Source: Apis mellifera (lineage: Eukaryota > Arthropoda > Insecta > Hymenoptera > Apidae). Taken from it: DNA of 64,000 bases. The position numbers and the translations under genes are program-made. Positions within the stretch are counted from its first letter, which is position 1. Each line of letters starts with the position of its first letter. The stretch lies in contig NC_037647.1 in the NCBI RefSeq assembly GCF_003254395.2, positions 5,072,752 through 5,136,751 on the forward strand, given 5' to 3'. Positions 22,341 to 34,879 of the stretch are shown here, one piece after another. The notes below the pieces were generated by a model, which worked only from the letters and a program-made list of their open reading frames with translations, did not search any database and was not told the origin of the DNA.

Positions 22341-24850
22341 TACAGGAACGGATGAAATTATTACGGATTATTTTTAACCCCTGTGCAAGATTTTTTTTTT
22401 TAATAAAACTCGAAAGAGTCGAATTTTGTCGAAGAATTGATAGATTTTTGAGAAATTGTTTATTATCCGAGCGATAAGTGTTGATTATTAAATTTTGAAT
22501 TGGTTTGACAATTTAATAGGTTATCTGCATAAATTTCCGTATAATTAATGATCAATTTCTACAATTCAATCCATTAGTTTATTATCTGATAATCGTGTAA
22601 CCCGAGTATAATTGAAATTCTGCAACATGTTGACTGAAACACGTTGAATAATTCACGGAATATTGATGCTCTCCGTTCGAAAGGACGTATCGACATTTAG
22701 AATCGCGTGTTGGTCCGTAACAAAATCTCGTAACGCAACTCGTTGGTCGTACAACTTCGAAGGCAGGTGCATTTTTATGGAAACCTACTTCGATGCATAA
22801 ACGTCAAATCGCAAGATGGAGGACGTTCTTTCTTCGTGCAGTGTAAAATCGAATTTGGAAATTATTTAATGGAAGAAGATAAACTTAAATGTGTAGATAT
22901 TTGAAGGAATAGAAATAGATTTTATCTACATTTTCTATTTTCTATTTTTTTTTCTTTTTTTATACTTGGATGAAATTATACATTTGGAAAATTTATTCGA
23001 GGAAAAAAGTTGAAAAGTAATTATAGAACGATGGATATATATATGAAAATTGCAATTATTTAATTCTAATATGTATTTCGTGTTGGAAAGAAAATATTAA
23101 ACGAAGGAAGTAACGAGTAATATATGAATATATTTCTAAATGTTATAAGAGATTAATTAGTTTGATTAAGCTTTGTTGCCTTGGAAAATGAATATTTACC
23201 ATTGGTTTTTTTTCTTTTTTTTCTAGAAATTATAAATACGATTTCAAGTTTCCTGGATAATGTTATTCGTGCACATATTTTACATTATAAAAAATCGTGA
23301 TGATTATTATAAAATCTTTCCCAGGATTTAATATCTAATAAATTTATAAATTCGCGATTAATTTAATTTCTTATTACATCCTGTCATATATTTTACATTT
23401 TATCCTAATATTTAACACTTTTACATTGTTTCGAATCCCTTTTTTTCCCCCTCCGTCCCCTCTTAACATCGCCATTCTTAAAAAAGAAAAAAAATACCTT
23501 ACTTTTAAAATCTTTCTCTAAAATTCTCTAAAAAGAAACGAAGATAATCGTGTTTTATAGGTGTCATCCAGACGTTATAACTCTCCACTGTTAAATCCTA
23601 CTTTTTATTACCTTGTTTCACTTAAAATTCCACATCAGAAGCTCATTCAGAAAACATTAAAATTTAGCAATTCTATTCCACGAAGCATAATTCAATCAAA
23701 ATTAACAAACACAAGAATAATTACATAAAAAAAAAGAAAAGAAAAGAGAAGAGAAGAAAAGAAAAGAAAAGAAAAGAAAAGAAAAGAAAAAAAAAGAACC
23801 AAGGTTTATTTCTCCTCTCCATTTCTCCTCTTCCTTCCTCTCCAACAGTGGTACACTTCAAAATAAACACCGATAGAATATTATTGGCCACGAGTTACAA
23901 TGACCTCCCAAGAACGGCACCATTGCACAATAACCAAAGAATCTCTGTCCATCGATGCTACGAAACGCGTTACAAAGAGCAGTAAAATACCTCGAAACCT
24001 GATAAAACCCGTGATAAACGTTCGTAGATAACGGAATTTCTATGTAACGCGATATTATACTTAGACTGTGCGTGTTCAATATCCAACAAGCCGAGAATCC
24101 AATAAAACACGCGATCAACGAATTTTAACCTTAGATGCTAAGAGGGAAAACAAGTTTCTTCGTCTTATCTATTTTGATTATCCTCCTACCCTTATAGAAA
24201 AAAAAAAGAAAAAGAAAAATTCGTCAATTGGACTTGAAATTAAAATCGAATTTATTTATATTCGATTATTCGGTTGATTAGTTTTTTTTTTTTTTTTTGG
24301 TTACTTTACAAAGGAAACAAAAATCACTGATTCAATTGTCAATTGAGATTAGATTAGAAACTTGGACACTTTCTAACGTTATTGGTTTCTTTTGTAAGAG
24401 GACCGTAAAAGGATTCTTTTTTTATATCCAAAAAATCATTATTTTTATTTTAATTTCGATACAGCTGTGAAATCATGATATTCTCTTGTACCGACTAGTT
24501 TATCAATTATTTTAATCTCGATTCGTTGTTCAATTGTCTGACCAAACAGAATATACGCATTAACGTATTTTAAGATGAGTTAAAAGTCCTTCCTCTTTCT
24601 CTCTCTCTTTCTCTCACTTGTAACATATTCCACGAATCATTCTTCTGAATTAAAATTCCTCTTCTCCTTCCACTTGCACTCATATCTCTCCTTCTAAATT
24701 GGTTGATTAAATCACCTTAATTATCTTAACGATAATCCTCTTTTCCTCGACTTACTTTACAATTCCCACGCGCCGCCATCAGGAAATAAAATTGCCTGAG
24801 TTATTACCCCGATAATTTATCCAAATTTTTTTTTTCCAACCCCTCACCTA
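22341..24850. other. AT-rich noncoding stretch
   Basis: I see no gene. CpG-containing mixed DNA at 22600-22850 and 23860-24130 alternates with AT-rich DNA and poly-T runs (for example near 24280-24298). Confidence 0.6.
23727..23798. repeat. (GAAAA)n purine tract
   Basis: Seventy-two consecutive purines lie on the plus strand, mostly repeats of GAAAA with GAGAA variants. This homopurine mirror-like tract is a microsatellite and could form triplex (H-DNA) structure. Confidence 0.9.
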
Positions 24851-24899
24851 CGATCATCGTAGATAAGATAAGGAGAGGGCTCGATTGAAAAATAAATAA

Positions 24900-25050
24900 C
24901 GCAATGATAATGAACTCCTCCGTTTATAGGTTGGATCGCGCGTGGGCCGTTTTCTGTTACGCAATCACGGAACAACGGGGCCCCGCGATGGCCCTTTGTG
25001 CGCGCCGGTTTTCCCCCACGGAATCTCGATCGCCTACCTTCCATATTTCA
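24900..25050. promoter_or_regulatory. Compact CpG-rich island
   Basis: About 150 bp of GC-rich DNA includes GGGGCCCC, GTGCGCGCCGG and a TTACGCAATC word resembling a C/EBP or PAR-bZIP site. AT-rich DNA flanks it on both sides. No domain-bearing frame is seen. A regulatory reading is inferred from composition. Confidence 0.3.
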
Positions 25051-25059
25051 TATCTCGAA

Positions 25060-27360
25060 TTAATAAATCGATGAATAAATTGACGATGCATCCATTCTCT
25101 TTGTCGATCGATAATATTTGATGTATGTAATCTCGAGGAGAGAAATCTATTTTTTTTTTTAAATATTCTGTATCTTCCAAGATGCAAGTGGATTATTAAT
25201 CTTCATTCGAGTATTGTGTGTCAATACAAGATGGGGAATGTTATATATTTCCTTTATTTTTAATTATTGAACGTGCGTTTTATCATTCATTATGAAAAGC
25301 AATTTTTCGACAGAAAATGAAGGATTAAATAGATATTTAAAACGTTAATATATATCCGTGGAATAATCTCGTTGAATCTAACACATATTAAAACAAATGG
25401 GATAGAATTCCAATAGTCAAAGATTCAAACTTTACTCCAAAAAAAAAAAAGAAGAAGAAGAAGAAGAAAGAAAAAACAAAGAGAAAAACCAGAATTATCG
25501 CCATTACGCTTAACCAAACACGGATCTTCGAAACTTTCCATTCTCGGCATTCCTAAGAAATATTTCAAATATTACCATATCGTAAATATCCCATTGCAGA
25601 AATCATGATCGCCATAAATTCAATGTCTATAATCACGATTATACAGAGTTTTTAAAATGTCGTTAAATACTTCGTTTTCTCTTGTTGATTGAACGCCGTT
25701 TCCCCTCTCACTCACTTTTCGCACCGTAACCCGAGGAATTTTACAAATCGATTCGAGACGTTCGCCCGTATCGAAACGCGTCACCCTATATATAGACAAG
25801 CCACGTCGCCTATGCGAGTTGCACGAGTACCGTAGCCGTAGAGAAATTTCTGCGACAAATTTCGCAATCGTGGCTCCAATAATTTCCCCCCCAAAAGAAA
25901 CGAAAGTTCGAAGTAAAATTCGAATCGATTTTTCATTTTATTAAATAAAGAAATTTCCGGAAAATTTGGGGAAAGAATTCGAAATTTTATATGTAAGGAG
26001 GAAGGAGTTGTTGAAGACTAGTCTCCACTATTATAACGATGGAAGATGACTGGATATATATTGACCCAGTGCATTAAGGAATGCTAGGGGAAATCCCCTA
26101 GCAATTGCAAGCAACTTGACACGTCTTCGTGATAAGAGTGTTGGACACAGGAAGAATATAATATGAAATATATGGAGGACAGAGATGGAAATAATCGTCC
26201 TTGTTAAGTTGCCATGAACTATTTAGAAGAGAAATCTTTGGATAAGATTTTATAAATATAATGATCGTCCAAAGATGGATGTTAATCGATGTTTCTTCTT
26301 TGGTTTTATTACTGGCAAAAGATTCATCCGTTCTCAGGATACGAGGAGCTCGGTTTTAGTTGTTGTAAATATATCTAGATAAATTGAATGCATTTCTTCT
26401 GTAATAATGATTCTCGAATCTGCTTCGAGACGACGAAATCAAAATTTCTCACGGTGCCAAGTAATAAACTTTCACCGAACGAAATCTCTTTTGTCATTTC
26501 CCCTCGTTTCACCGATTAACGTATGTTTTTCTCGAAATCACGAGAGCTCCATTAGTCCCTAGCCTCGGCGACGATACGATTTACACAGCTCTCTAATATT
26601 TCTTTCTTTCTTTCGTGTTCCAGAGAACTTATTATCGATCCATTTGACTTGGTGGAAAAAGCGTAATTGTAAATCGTTGTATAAATTAAATATCGTTTTG
26701 TACAATGTCGAGTTTTTTTTCAATCATTGAAAATTTGTTTTTGTTCCTTTTTTATTGTTCCTCGTTTCGCATGCTCGTTTATTTATTTCGATTGTAATAA
26801 TAAAATGATTAATTGTGCACGCGATTTGCGCGTCTATAATTATATACAAATTATGATAGATACAATTCTATATATTTCTTGGAACGATCCTATAATTTGA
26901 GAAGCGTATAAATGTCTTCTTATCCAAGATTGAATTGCGGAATTAAATTAAATTACGAAATCATTTATCAGACCTCGATATTTTTTTACAAATTCATTTT
27001 TCTCTTCCTATATATATATTTCTCTCTGATGAGAGAACAGAGAAACAAGACACAGGGATCCATCAGGAAAGCAATATCATTTAGATACATACCAGTCATG
27101 CTTCTCATTAAACAATGAAAGAAATCTACGATTATGCACACTCTCGCTTAAAACTTCTCTTATAAATCGTGACATTGTTCATTATCCCCTATTTTTCCTA
27201 ATAAAATCAAAAAGAAAAAGAAACAATATTTATCACACGTTTCAACAACTTATAACAAAATTGAATTACTACTCAAGAATGAACTATTAGAAAGAAAGAG
27301 AAAAAAAACTCTTACGCTGGAAAGGTTAACCATCTCCGCAATGACGCATTTCGTGAAAAA
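25060..27360. other. AT-rich noncoding stretch
   Basis: I see no confident gene. A GAA-rich microsatellite lies at about 25450-25475. At 25690-25870 there is a CpG-containing patch. At 26628 the acceptor TTTCGTGTTCCAG precedes ELIIDPFDLVEKA and a stop in one frame, which is too little to call a terminal exon. Confidence 0.55.
26082..26103. other. GC-rich perfect hairpin with tetraloop
   Basis: TGCTAGGGG (26082-26090) and CCCCTAGCA (26095-26103) are perfect reverse complements separated by AAAT. This nine-base-pair stem with a four-base loop is striking in AT-rich surroundings. It resembles a rho-independent terminator but has no T-run after it, and the genome is eukaryotic, so that label does not apply. 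The role is unknown. Confidence 0.55.
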
Positions 27361-27900
27361 TTTCCACCGTTGACTGAGTCACGGTCCGAGACGACCAGAC
27401 CTCCTCTCTTCCCCGCTAATCTAAACCCGCGTGAATCGTGCGAATTTAAGCAATTAAGCGTAACCTTCTCGACACGAAACGGCCATGGCTGCGGTGATCA
27501 TTCATCGCGTTTATTAGAGGAATATTTCGCAGGTATATATATATACATATATATATATACACATACACGAATAAGGATGGAACGAAGATAACGAGCGACC
27601 GTTCCTTTCCTAGCGTGCATCCGGTGCATCACGCTCGAATGCTGGAAATAAATCTCGGAAACTGAAATGTCAAAGTGCTACCGAGGAGAGCCGAGCCAAC
27701 TAACCGGCTGGCTGGTTTACGACGCCGTAACAACAATAGCGATCCTTTGCGTCACCGAGAAATCACTCCCCGCCGATTGTCGTGCGGTAATGGCCGTTGT
27801 AATCGCCTCGTGGCTGCGTGTATTAGCCGTGTTATTTTCTTCTCCGGGAGAAGAGGGCTTTGCCTGTCTCTCTAGAATTGGAGAGGAGATTCAATGGAAC
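27361..27900. promoter_or_regulatory. CpG-rich island with AP-1-like and dyad motifs
   Basis: GC rises over about 500 bp. TGACTGAGTCA at about 27371 overlaps a perfect AP-1 core (TGAGTCA). AGCGTG (27612-27617) and CACGCT (27630-27635) form a short inverted repeat around two GTGCAT or CGTGCAT words. A TA/CA microsatellite at 27533-27561 interrupts it. The 114-codon frame at 27667-28011 has no recognisable domain and competes with another open frame. It is probably regulatory. Confidence 0.3.
27533..27561. repeat. (TA)n microsatellite
   Basis: Alternating TA with one CA interruption leads into CACATACAC. Confidence 0.85.
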
Positions 27901-29040
27901 GAGGCCTGTGGTGTATATATATATCTTTTCATTGTCTCTTCAATTTTTCGACACCTAATCTCACTTTTCCTAACACGTTTTCATGCAGTGATGAGGGTTA
28001 TTAGTTTTTAAAATAAGCCTCTTAAAATTATCGATAAAGATGTGTGTGAAAGATTTATATATATATAGGGTGTTAATATATTCGTGCGATACAAGTTGAT
28101 ATTTAATAGATGGAGGGGTATTTAAGTTTGTGTTGGACGAAAGTGTTCTATTATTTTTCCATTAGTCGGAAGAAACATTAATCTTTTTGGAAAGATAAAT
28201 GACTGTTAATAGGTTAATTTGTATCGAAATACTTTTTTCTTTTTTTTTCTTAGAAAATAATTTTGCTTCTTGAAAGAATAAGAAAAGTGAAAAGAATTTC
28301 ATAAAATATCTTCTCTCATAACATAATCGTTGAATTTTCGATCGAAGATTAGATAGAATTTACTTGCTACGATAAAAATCATCAACACGATTTTGCATTT
28401 TATACTTAATCATCCTCCGACCGAGATGTAATTTATTGCGAGATAATGTGTATGTTGAAAACGGTGAATTTAGGACGGATCTAACGTCGTAAATATCCGT
28501 ATATCCCGTGTCCGATCTATGAAAAAATTGATTGTATAATAATTAAGGTACCCAAGAAACATTGTGACGATAAATCAATTATAGTCATTACAGGGCGGAA
28601 ACATGCTATTGAAAAGCTATTTACAGCAGATGTTACGATTAAATATTTCTCTATCTACCTAACCTATAAATATTTAACAATATAAAAATAAAATTTTAGA
28701 AAACTGAACTAATAAAAAAGATACTTGAAAATACGTAATACTCTAATTATAATTCGAATATTTAAAAAAAAACAATTTAAAGAAACGTATATATAAATAA
28801 TAAATATATTAACCAATTTACTGGTAGTTAATGGTCACGTGGCGCTAGTATCGCGCCAACGTTCACATTTACGAAAGACACGATTATTAAAAAAGAATCT
28901 CCACCGACTAACAACCCAATATAAAATTTTTTAAAGCGACATTCGTCGAAAAATCAACACCTATCTGCTCCTCTCTAACTCAACTCGTCTAACGCGCAAA
29001 TTCCACGCTTCCAAATACGAATCAAATTGCTCGCAAGCAA
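27901..29040. other. AT-rich noncoding stretch
   Basis: I see no gene. A short inverted repeat, TGGCGC (28840-28845) with GCGCCA (28853-28858), is the only GC-rich feature. Confidence 0.6.
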
Positions 29041-29720
29041 TCCCGGCCAATCCCAAGGATAATTTCTATCCCCCGTCGTGTGACGGATGATGGATCCTCC
29101 ATCCGTCGTCGTTGAATCTCGCATTCAATGAACAACCGACCGACCGAGATACGGCACACGGCCGTGTGTTAATGACGTCGTGGTCGTCGTCGTGGTCGTC
29201 GTCGTCGAGGCTGCCTCTCCGGTTGCCACATCGCGCGCGAAAACACGCGAGTAACGGCTTAATCAGTTTCACCGTTCGAAAATTGCGGCTTGTACTCGCG
29301 TGCAATTCCATCGGCGCGAAACCTTCGGCCGCCTCTTACGCAATCCTGTTACCCTGTTCACGAAACGGAGCCGCAATCCTAGACGGCTGGCCTCTACGTG
29401 ACTCTGTCGAGTCATTTTTTTTTTTTTTTTTGCCCCGACGACCATTATCTCGGGAAGGATTGGAGGGATTGGTGGTCGTGGGTGTTGTTTGGATCGATTG
29501 TTTAGAGGGGGGAAAAAATGGGAGATGCAATATACGTGGCATGGAGGAGAGGGGGAGATATGAGAGCAGGATGAAGGCGCGTTGCCACATCTTGGATTTA
29601 TTGGCTCGGCTGTCACGGTGGAATAGAAGTAACGGCGAAAACGGATGGGATGATATAAATGCTTGGAAACAGTGTTTAATCACGGCCTGGATGGGGAAAC
29701 GCAGCGTTAATAAATGGATG
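29041..29720. promoter_or_regulatory. CpG-rich island with palindromes and a TCG repeat
   Basis: This is the longest CpG-rich island of the window. GACGGATG (29081-29088) and CATCCGTC (29099-29106) flank GGATCC as a 26-bp near-palindrome. CACACGGCCGTGTG (29155-29168) is a perfect 14-bp palindrome. TGACGTCG at about 29173 resembles a CRE, and a TCG-rich simple repeat follows to about 29208. The 219-codon frame spanning 29112-29771 translates the TCG repeat as serines and the poly-T run near 29415 as phenylalanines, with other frames open on both strands, so I do not call it a gene. Confidence 0.35.
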
Positions 29721-30950
29721 AAGAGAGATTCTGTCCTTGGATCGTGTCTTTTTTCTTTCTTTCTTTTGTAGCAAAATTGATATTGGAGTCGTACTAATTT
29801 ATATTGGATAGAAAATCATATGTTTGTTGAAATTGGGCAATAGTCAAAGTATTTTTATTCGGGATTTTTAGGAATTAATTATTAAACATTGATTAAATTG
29901 TTCAACAAGAATTCGAAATCTTTCCATAAAAATTATTATACACAAAGTATTACGTTATTTCAATTACTTTCTAACGAGAAAAAAAGATGGAACACAAGTC
30001 GAAATAGAATAGAATCATATTCGAAATGTAGAAAACTTTCATTAGTCGAGCATGGCCGGCTAATTAAACACAAATATTATAACTTGAAATGGTAAGAAAA
30101 AAGAAAAGGAGAAAAGAAGAAAGAGAGAAAAAAAATTGACGTATGGTGCTTAAATATCGTGGCAAACCTATGATTATATGTTAAAGATGCATTAATTGAA
30201 CTAAGCACCTGAGACTGCAATAATAATTTATTGCCTGAATAATCTTGTGACCTTTATATAGCCGATGCTTACAACACATATTCCATGGACATATAAATAT
30301 TTTCTCGAAATTTTGCTAATAGATAAACTCAATAGTCGTAACAATATTTTCTACACTGCAATATAATTCACGGATCACATTCGTCACAGAGAATATTCGA
30401 ATGTTAACGTTCCAACATTTTTCAACCCCTCCGGACACAAGTATGGTATGTAATTATGTAAATTATGTTGACAGAAGAAATGCGGACTTATCGCATTTCA
30501 GAAATATAAATCTTCGCCTCGAGAATGCGCAAGAAATCTTCTATAATCCCTTGAAATTATGACTAAGAGAGAAAGTGTTCGTTCTACGAGAAAATTGCGA
30601 TATGGGAAGTAATGAAAAAACAAAATGGAGACCGATAAATTAAAGTTTAAATTAAATTTGACTAGATTCTAATTTCTCTTTTTGATCAAAATCAAAAAAA
30701 AACTTAATTCTGAAAACTTAATATTGAAAGAACCTATTAGTAATAATTTTCTCATTTATTTTAAATTATCTTTTCTTCACCGATCATTCAAATCACCACG
30801 ACACAATTATTATTAATTCACGTTCCAAAATTAGAACTTTAAATAGTAGAAAAAAAAAATTTGTCGTATAAACATTCCTAAAGTAATTATTGAAATGAGT
30901 TATCCCTTAAAAAATTTTGAAATAATTTCATAATTTAAAAAAAAAAGAAA
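29721..30950. other. AT-rich noncoding stretch
   Basis: I see no gene. It is AT-rich with purine runs, for example at about 30090-30136. Confidence 0.65.
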
Positions 30951-30958
30951 ATTCTTAC

Positions 30959-31035
30959 AGTGAGATAGATATGCTCTCGTCCTTCTCACATGTTGGACAA
31001 CGAAAATGGCCGCCGTCCACGTCGAGAGATAACCT
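30959..31035 (-). CDS. Candidate 77-nt exon with CPTC motif
   Basis: On the minus strand the acceptor TTTTTATTATATCTGTAG ends at 31036 and the 5' splice site GTAAGAAT begins at 30958. Frame 1 reads RLSLDVDGGHFRCPTCEK then DESISIS, ending with two bases of a codon. HFRCPTCEK resembles the first half of a C2H2 zinc finger or a C-x-x-C knuckle, but the histidine half would have to come from another exon. A second frame is also open and the third stops. The plus strand has its own acceptor and donor bounding roughly 30961-31095, so splice signals conflict. The segment contains GGCGGCCATTTT, a YY1/Pho-like word, so a regulatory element is the alternative. Confidence 0.25.
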
Positions 31036-31039
31036 CTAC

Positions 31040-32193
31040 AGATATAATAAAAACCACGATTCATGCTACTTTAAATTTCATCCCGCAAGCGACTCCATTG
31101 TAAGACACGAAAAATATTCGTCACCTTCGAGCAAGGCCTTCGGCATAGAATTCACCGTATAGAGGTCACTAGAGATCGCCCTCCGCCATCGTGTCCGCGA
31201 AGAAACACGAGACTCTCGCGTTTTATTTATACGTTGCCCTACGACCCTCACGTTTCGATGGCAAAAAGCGTTAACGCCTGTCTAATGGAGCCCCCATTAA
31301 CCAACTTAACAGCGACACAACTGCTTTACAGCTCGTCGATAATTCTGGCCTAATCTCAATCGATCTATCGACCACGAACGATTAAGATACAGCGAGTTAT
31401 CGCGTTTTGATGCGAGTCGAGCTTAAACGAAAGAAACGGTTGCCAAGATTGAAAAAGAAAAAGATAGAAAAGAAAGGGAAAAAAGTATCGAAAGGCGAAT
31501 TAATTAACGATCGTGTCTCGAGACCAGATAAGGAATTTACGAATTTTTTTTTTTTTCCCCTAGATAGATGAAAATTACTCAGAATTTTTGCCTTCCCTCG
31601 AAATGTATAATATAATTTACAACGTAACAAATCGGTGAAATATAATATAATTCAGGCCTTCAGGTTTCCAGGTAAGGGGGGAGGGAAAAATCGAGCAACG
31701 AATGGGTCTCGCTTCGTTTCTGGGCGAGGTTTATTCCTGGATTTATGGAAATTTGTCTCGACTCGAACGTTTGATAAATGCTCTCTTGGGTTATTATTCC
31801 GATAAGGGGAGCAGATTCGACAAACCATGGCATTTTCACATTTACAGAACGTTACTCAACTGCTGGGAATTAATAACATTTTGATTTATATATATATCAG
31901 GAGAAATTTATACCTTCACGACTCTTCTAATATTTTACCAATAAAATTGTCGTATTATCGTTGCGTAATCTGTATATATATATTTTAATTTTCCACGATA
32001 TTTCAAACGATCAAATCGAGCCTGCCTTTCGTCCACCAGCGCAAGAAATCGATCACGGCTTCCCTCTTGCGAGCCGTTTCCTTTTTTGCGCCCGATCATT
32101 AACTACATTGTGGCCAGTTTTCGATGCGCGTGAGGGAAAGTCTCGGTTCGAGGAATCCCGGGAACGGTACGTTGAAATCGTAAATCGAAGAAG

Positions 32194-32224
<31 letters not shown>

Positions 32225-33560
32225 CCATGGAAATGCAACTTTCACGATTAGCCGCTGGATTCCTATTTTGGGACTAGCGGGGCAGGATATTGCCTTCCTT
32301 CGAGACGTCTTCCCGCCTTTTTTCACGGAACGTGGCCCAGTTTGCAAGGACAAAACCCGGCTCCTTTTCCTCCCCCCGCGCCTCGTCCACTTTACAAGGA
32401 ATTACAAGCCTCGACCGTTTAGACTAATTATATAATGCCAACTTTCTGACAGTTCTTGCGTGTTGTCGTCGAGTGGCGGTGGTCCTGCGTCTCTGTTTCT
32501 CCGAAAGGAATCAGTTTCTTCTTTTCTTTGCAATATATATTTTAGCGAGGATTTTATTTGGATTTTTGGTAATTTGGTAATTTTATTATAATAATTTCCA
32601 TCCTTTGTTCGGGGGAAGAGGTTCTTTTTTGAGAACAATTTTGTGACAAAATTATTTTAAATGCACGCGTTGAATGTAAGATATTGGAGTTTATTCTTTT
32701 CGGATCAAAATAGCAAAAAAAGGGTTCGTTCACCTCGCGCTCGGCCTAATTCCATGAAGATATTTTAACACGTTGAGTTATTAGCACGTTGGCCCACAGT
32801 GTAGTATAACAGTATGTCACGTTAATTCCATTCGAAATAATAAATCTGGCTGAAAATTTATTTATTATTCTGTCTTTTTATTTATTTCGAGAATGTGTCA
32901 AAAAATTGAAAAATTTTATTTTTCACTTTTGGATTTATTTCTAAAATAATCGATACGTGAAAAATTATCAAATTTGTTAATCCTTGAATTGATATTTATA
33001 TTTTCTGGAGATGCTGATATCTCGAATAACTCGTGGAATTAAAAGGAACCTGCCCGATTGTCACGATTGTCAAATTTGATTATTGAATGTTGACGCAATC
33101 AATTTATTGGTTGACCGCGTTTTGCCACTGGTGTATAATTTATTCACCACCCCCGTTAATTGCTCAACCGCTTTCATTCGAAACGCTAATTCAATACACA
33201 CACACGTATATACATACACGGACACGATACAATAAGCGGCTGGCTTTCTTGGTCATCGTTAAGTGGTACGGGACACGTTTCATTACCTCTTTAACAACGT
33301 TATCTCGATGTACGAGAGAGATAAGAATGTCCGGTGTACGCTTGTGCAATGAATCAATATCGATGATAATTAATTTTTCCAGCGTCGTCTGGATAAAAGA
33401 TCGTGTGATCGTTCACTTTATAAATATTGAAATATTGTAAGAAGTGTTAAGAAATTGGTCAGGTATCGTGAGAATTAATTTCTTTCAAAGTGTATATAAT
33501 TTTAAAAATTAAGAATATTTTATATTTGTTTAACTTTGAATTATCATTCTCAATCATTCT
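31040..33560. other. Noncoding stretch with CpG-moderate patches
   Basis: I see no confident gene. CpG-containing mixed DNA at 31100-31420 and 32010-32420 lies between AT-rich DNA. Short frames on both strands have no domain. Confidence 0.55.
32187..32223. repeat. (GAA)n trinucleotide microsatellite
   Basis: Twelve uninterrupted GAA units. GAA runs are triplex-prone and length-variable. They translate as poly-R, poly-E or poly-K, and as poly-L or poly-S in antisense, which creates the spurious frames seen here. Confidence 0.95.
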
Positions 33561-33568
33561 GATTTCAG

Positions 33569-33631
33569 GAGACATTGAGCATGGTCACCAAGATGAATTG
33601 AAGAATCTGCCACGATTCATGGTGCTTCAAG
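33569..33631 (+). CDS. Candidate 63-nt cassette exon, unrecognised
   Basis: The acceptor CATTCTGATTTCAG ends at 33568 and the donor AAG followed by GTATTT begins at 33632. Frame 3 (two leading bases, then 20 codons, then one base) reads DIEHGHQDEL then KNLPRFMVLQ. The other two frames stop. The segment is exactly 21 codons long with phase 1 on both sides, so it could be included or skipped without shifting frame, as cassette exons often are. Composition is balanced although the flanks are nearly pure AT. I do not recognise the family. A minus-strand reading lacks splice signals. Confidence 0.38.
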
Positions 33632-33639
33632 GTATTTGT

Positions 33640-34850
33640 CTTGCTTTTTAGGAAGTTTGAATTCACACTGCCATTTTGTAAAATATTTCTTTCGTATATT
33701 TTTTAAATGGTTAAATCATTTCTCTATTGATCATAAACAATTTTTCGGAATATAAATTATTTTCACATTCGATGCTTTTCTTGGAAAATAATAAAGTCAT
33801 TCTATCGATAATACATTAGCAATGCTATCCTGATTACACGTTTGTTCAATTTTTAATCTTCAATTTTAAGTAAAATTGCTCAACCTCCTTCATTAGCCAA
33901 ACATTTATTCTTTCTTTTCATTTCATACGTACATCAAGATTTTTACAACTATTTTCCAATTAGAACAACTTTTTTGCAATAACTAGACAAAATTCGTCAG
34001 CGAACAGAGCAAACGATTGTCTTCCCGAGGAAAGCTAATTCCAGCGCAAACATTGCAACCAGCGAATAATCACTTTACACTTTTCCAAAGCATTACGAAA
34101 AATTTCCAAACGAAACCTCAATCCTTCGACGCGAAAAACGATTCGTTGCGTCGAATATGTAATTATTATATAGGCCAGCGTGTATTAAAAGGAAAAAAGA
34201 GAGAGAGAAAAAATGTAATAAAATATGGAGGTAATCAATTGCACGCATACACATCGCGTACACGCGTGCATGTACACGCGGTTCGCGTAATGAGAGAGAG
34301 AAGAGAGCGTGGGCAGAGTGTTTTACCCTCTGGCGTTATTTGATCAAACCCACGCAAGTCAATTAAAGATACGTAGCGAAGTTTCGACAACCTTGCGCCG
34401 TTGTAAGCTAGCCGAGAAACCTACGTAAATGACAGTCGACGACGAGTTGGAACAGTGCGCGACAAATCGAACGACTGGATTCGTGATCCAAAAAAAATTC
34501 AACGAGCGTAGTAGCATAGGCATTATTTTTGAAAAGGCGCGGGAACAACAATTGTTAAATTAAGATTTGTTTGTGGAAGATTTGTGTTCCATATTTGTCA
34601 ACTTTCCAATTTTTTTTGTTACGAGTCTTTTCTTTTAAATCGCCTTTTATCGAATCGAATTTTTCTTCCCGAGAGTTAAAAGGTTAGTAATTAAATGTCA
34701 GAACATTTATTATCACATCAGAATTACTTATTATACGATTATTGGAAAAGAGTTAAAATTAAATATTAATTGATGATTAAAACGAAGTTTGGAAGATGAT
34801 TAAAATAACGTTAAAAAACTATAAAAAGAAGTAGGTTCAGTTCCCTCAGA
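33640..34850. other. Noncoding stretch
   Basis: I see no confident gene. A CpG-moderate patch at about 34215-34520 includes CGTACACGCGTGCATG-like alternation and GA runs. A 108-codon frame at 34017-34343 has no domain and includes a purine run. Confidence 0.55.
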
Positions 34851-34879
34851 GGTAGATAATTGAATTTCGCAATAGGAGG

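Noticed and set aside
26082..26103. Hairpin considered as a rho-independent terminator
   Set aside because: No T-run follows and no bacterial gene precedes it. The genome texture is eukaryotic.
26629..26690. Acceptor followed by ELIIDPFDLVEKA and a stop
   Set aside because: Thirteen codons are too few, and another frame runs longer, so it cannot be distinguished from a decoy 3' splice site.
27318..27372. Minus-strand segment reading FFTKCVIAEMVNLSS before a GTAAGAG donor
   Set aside because: The only acceptor available has a poor pyrimidine tract, and competing frames are open.
29112..29771. 219-codon open frame, the longest in the window
   Set aside because: It translates a TCG repeat and a poly-T run into serine and phenylalanine strings, overlaps open frames on the other strand, and shows no domain or codon pattern.
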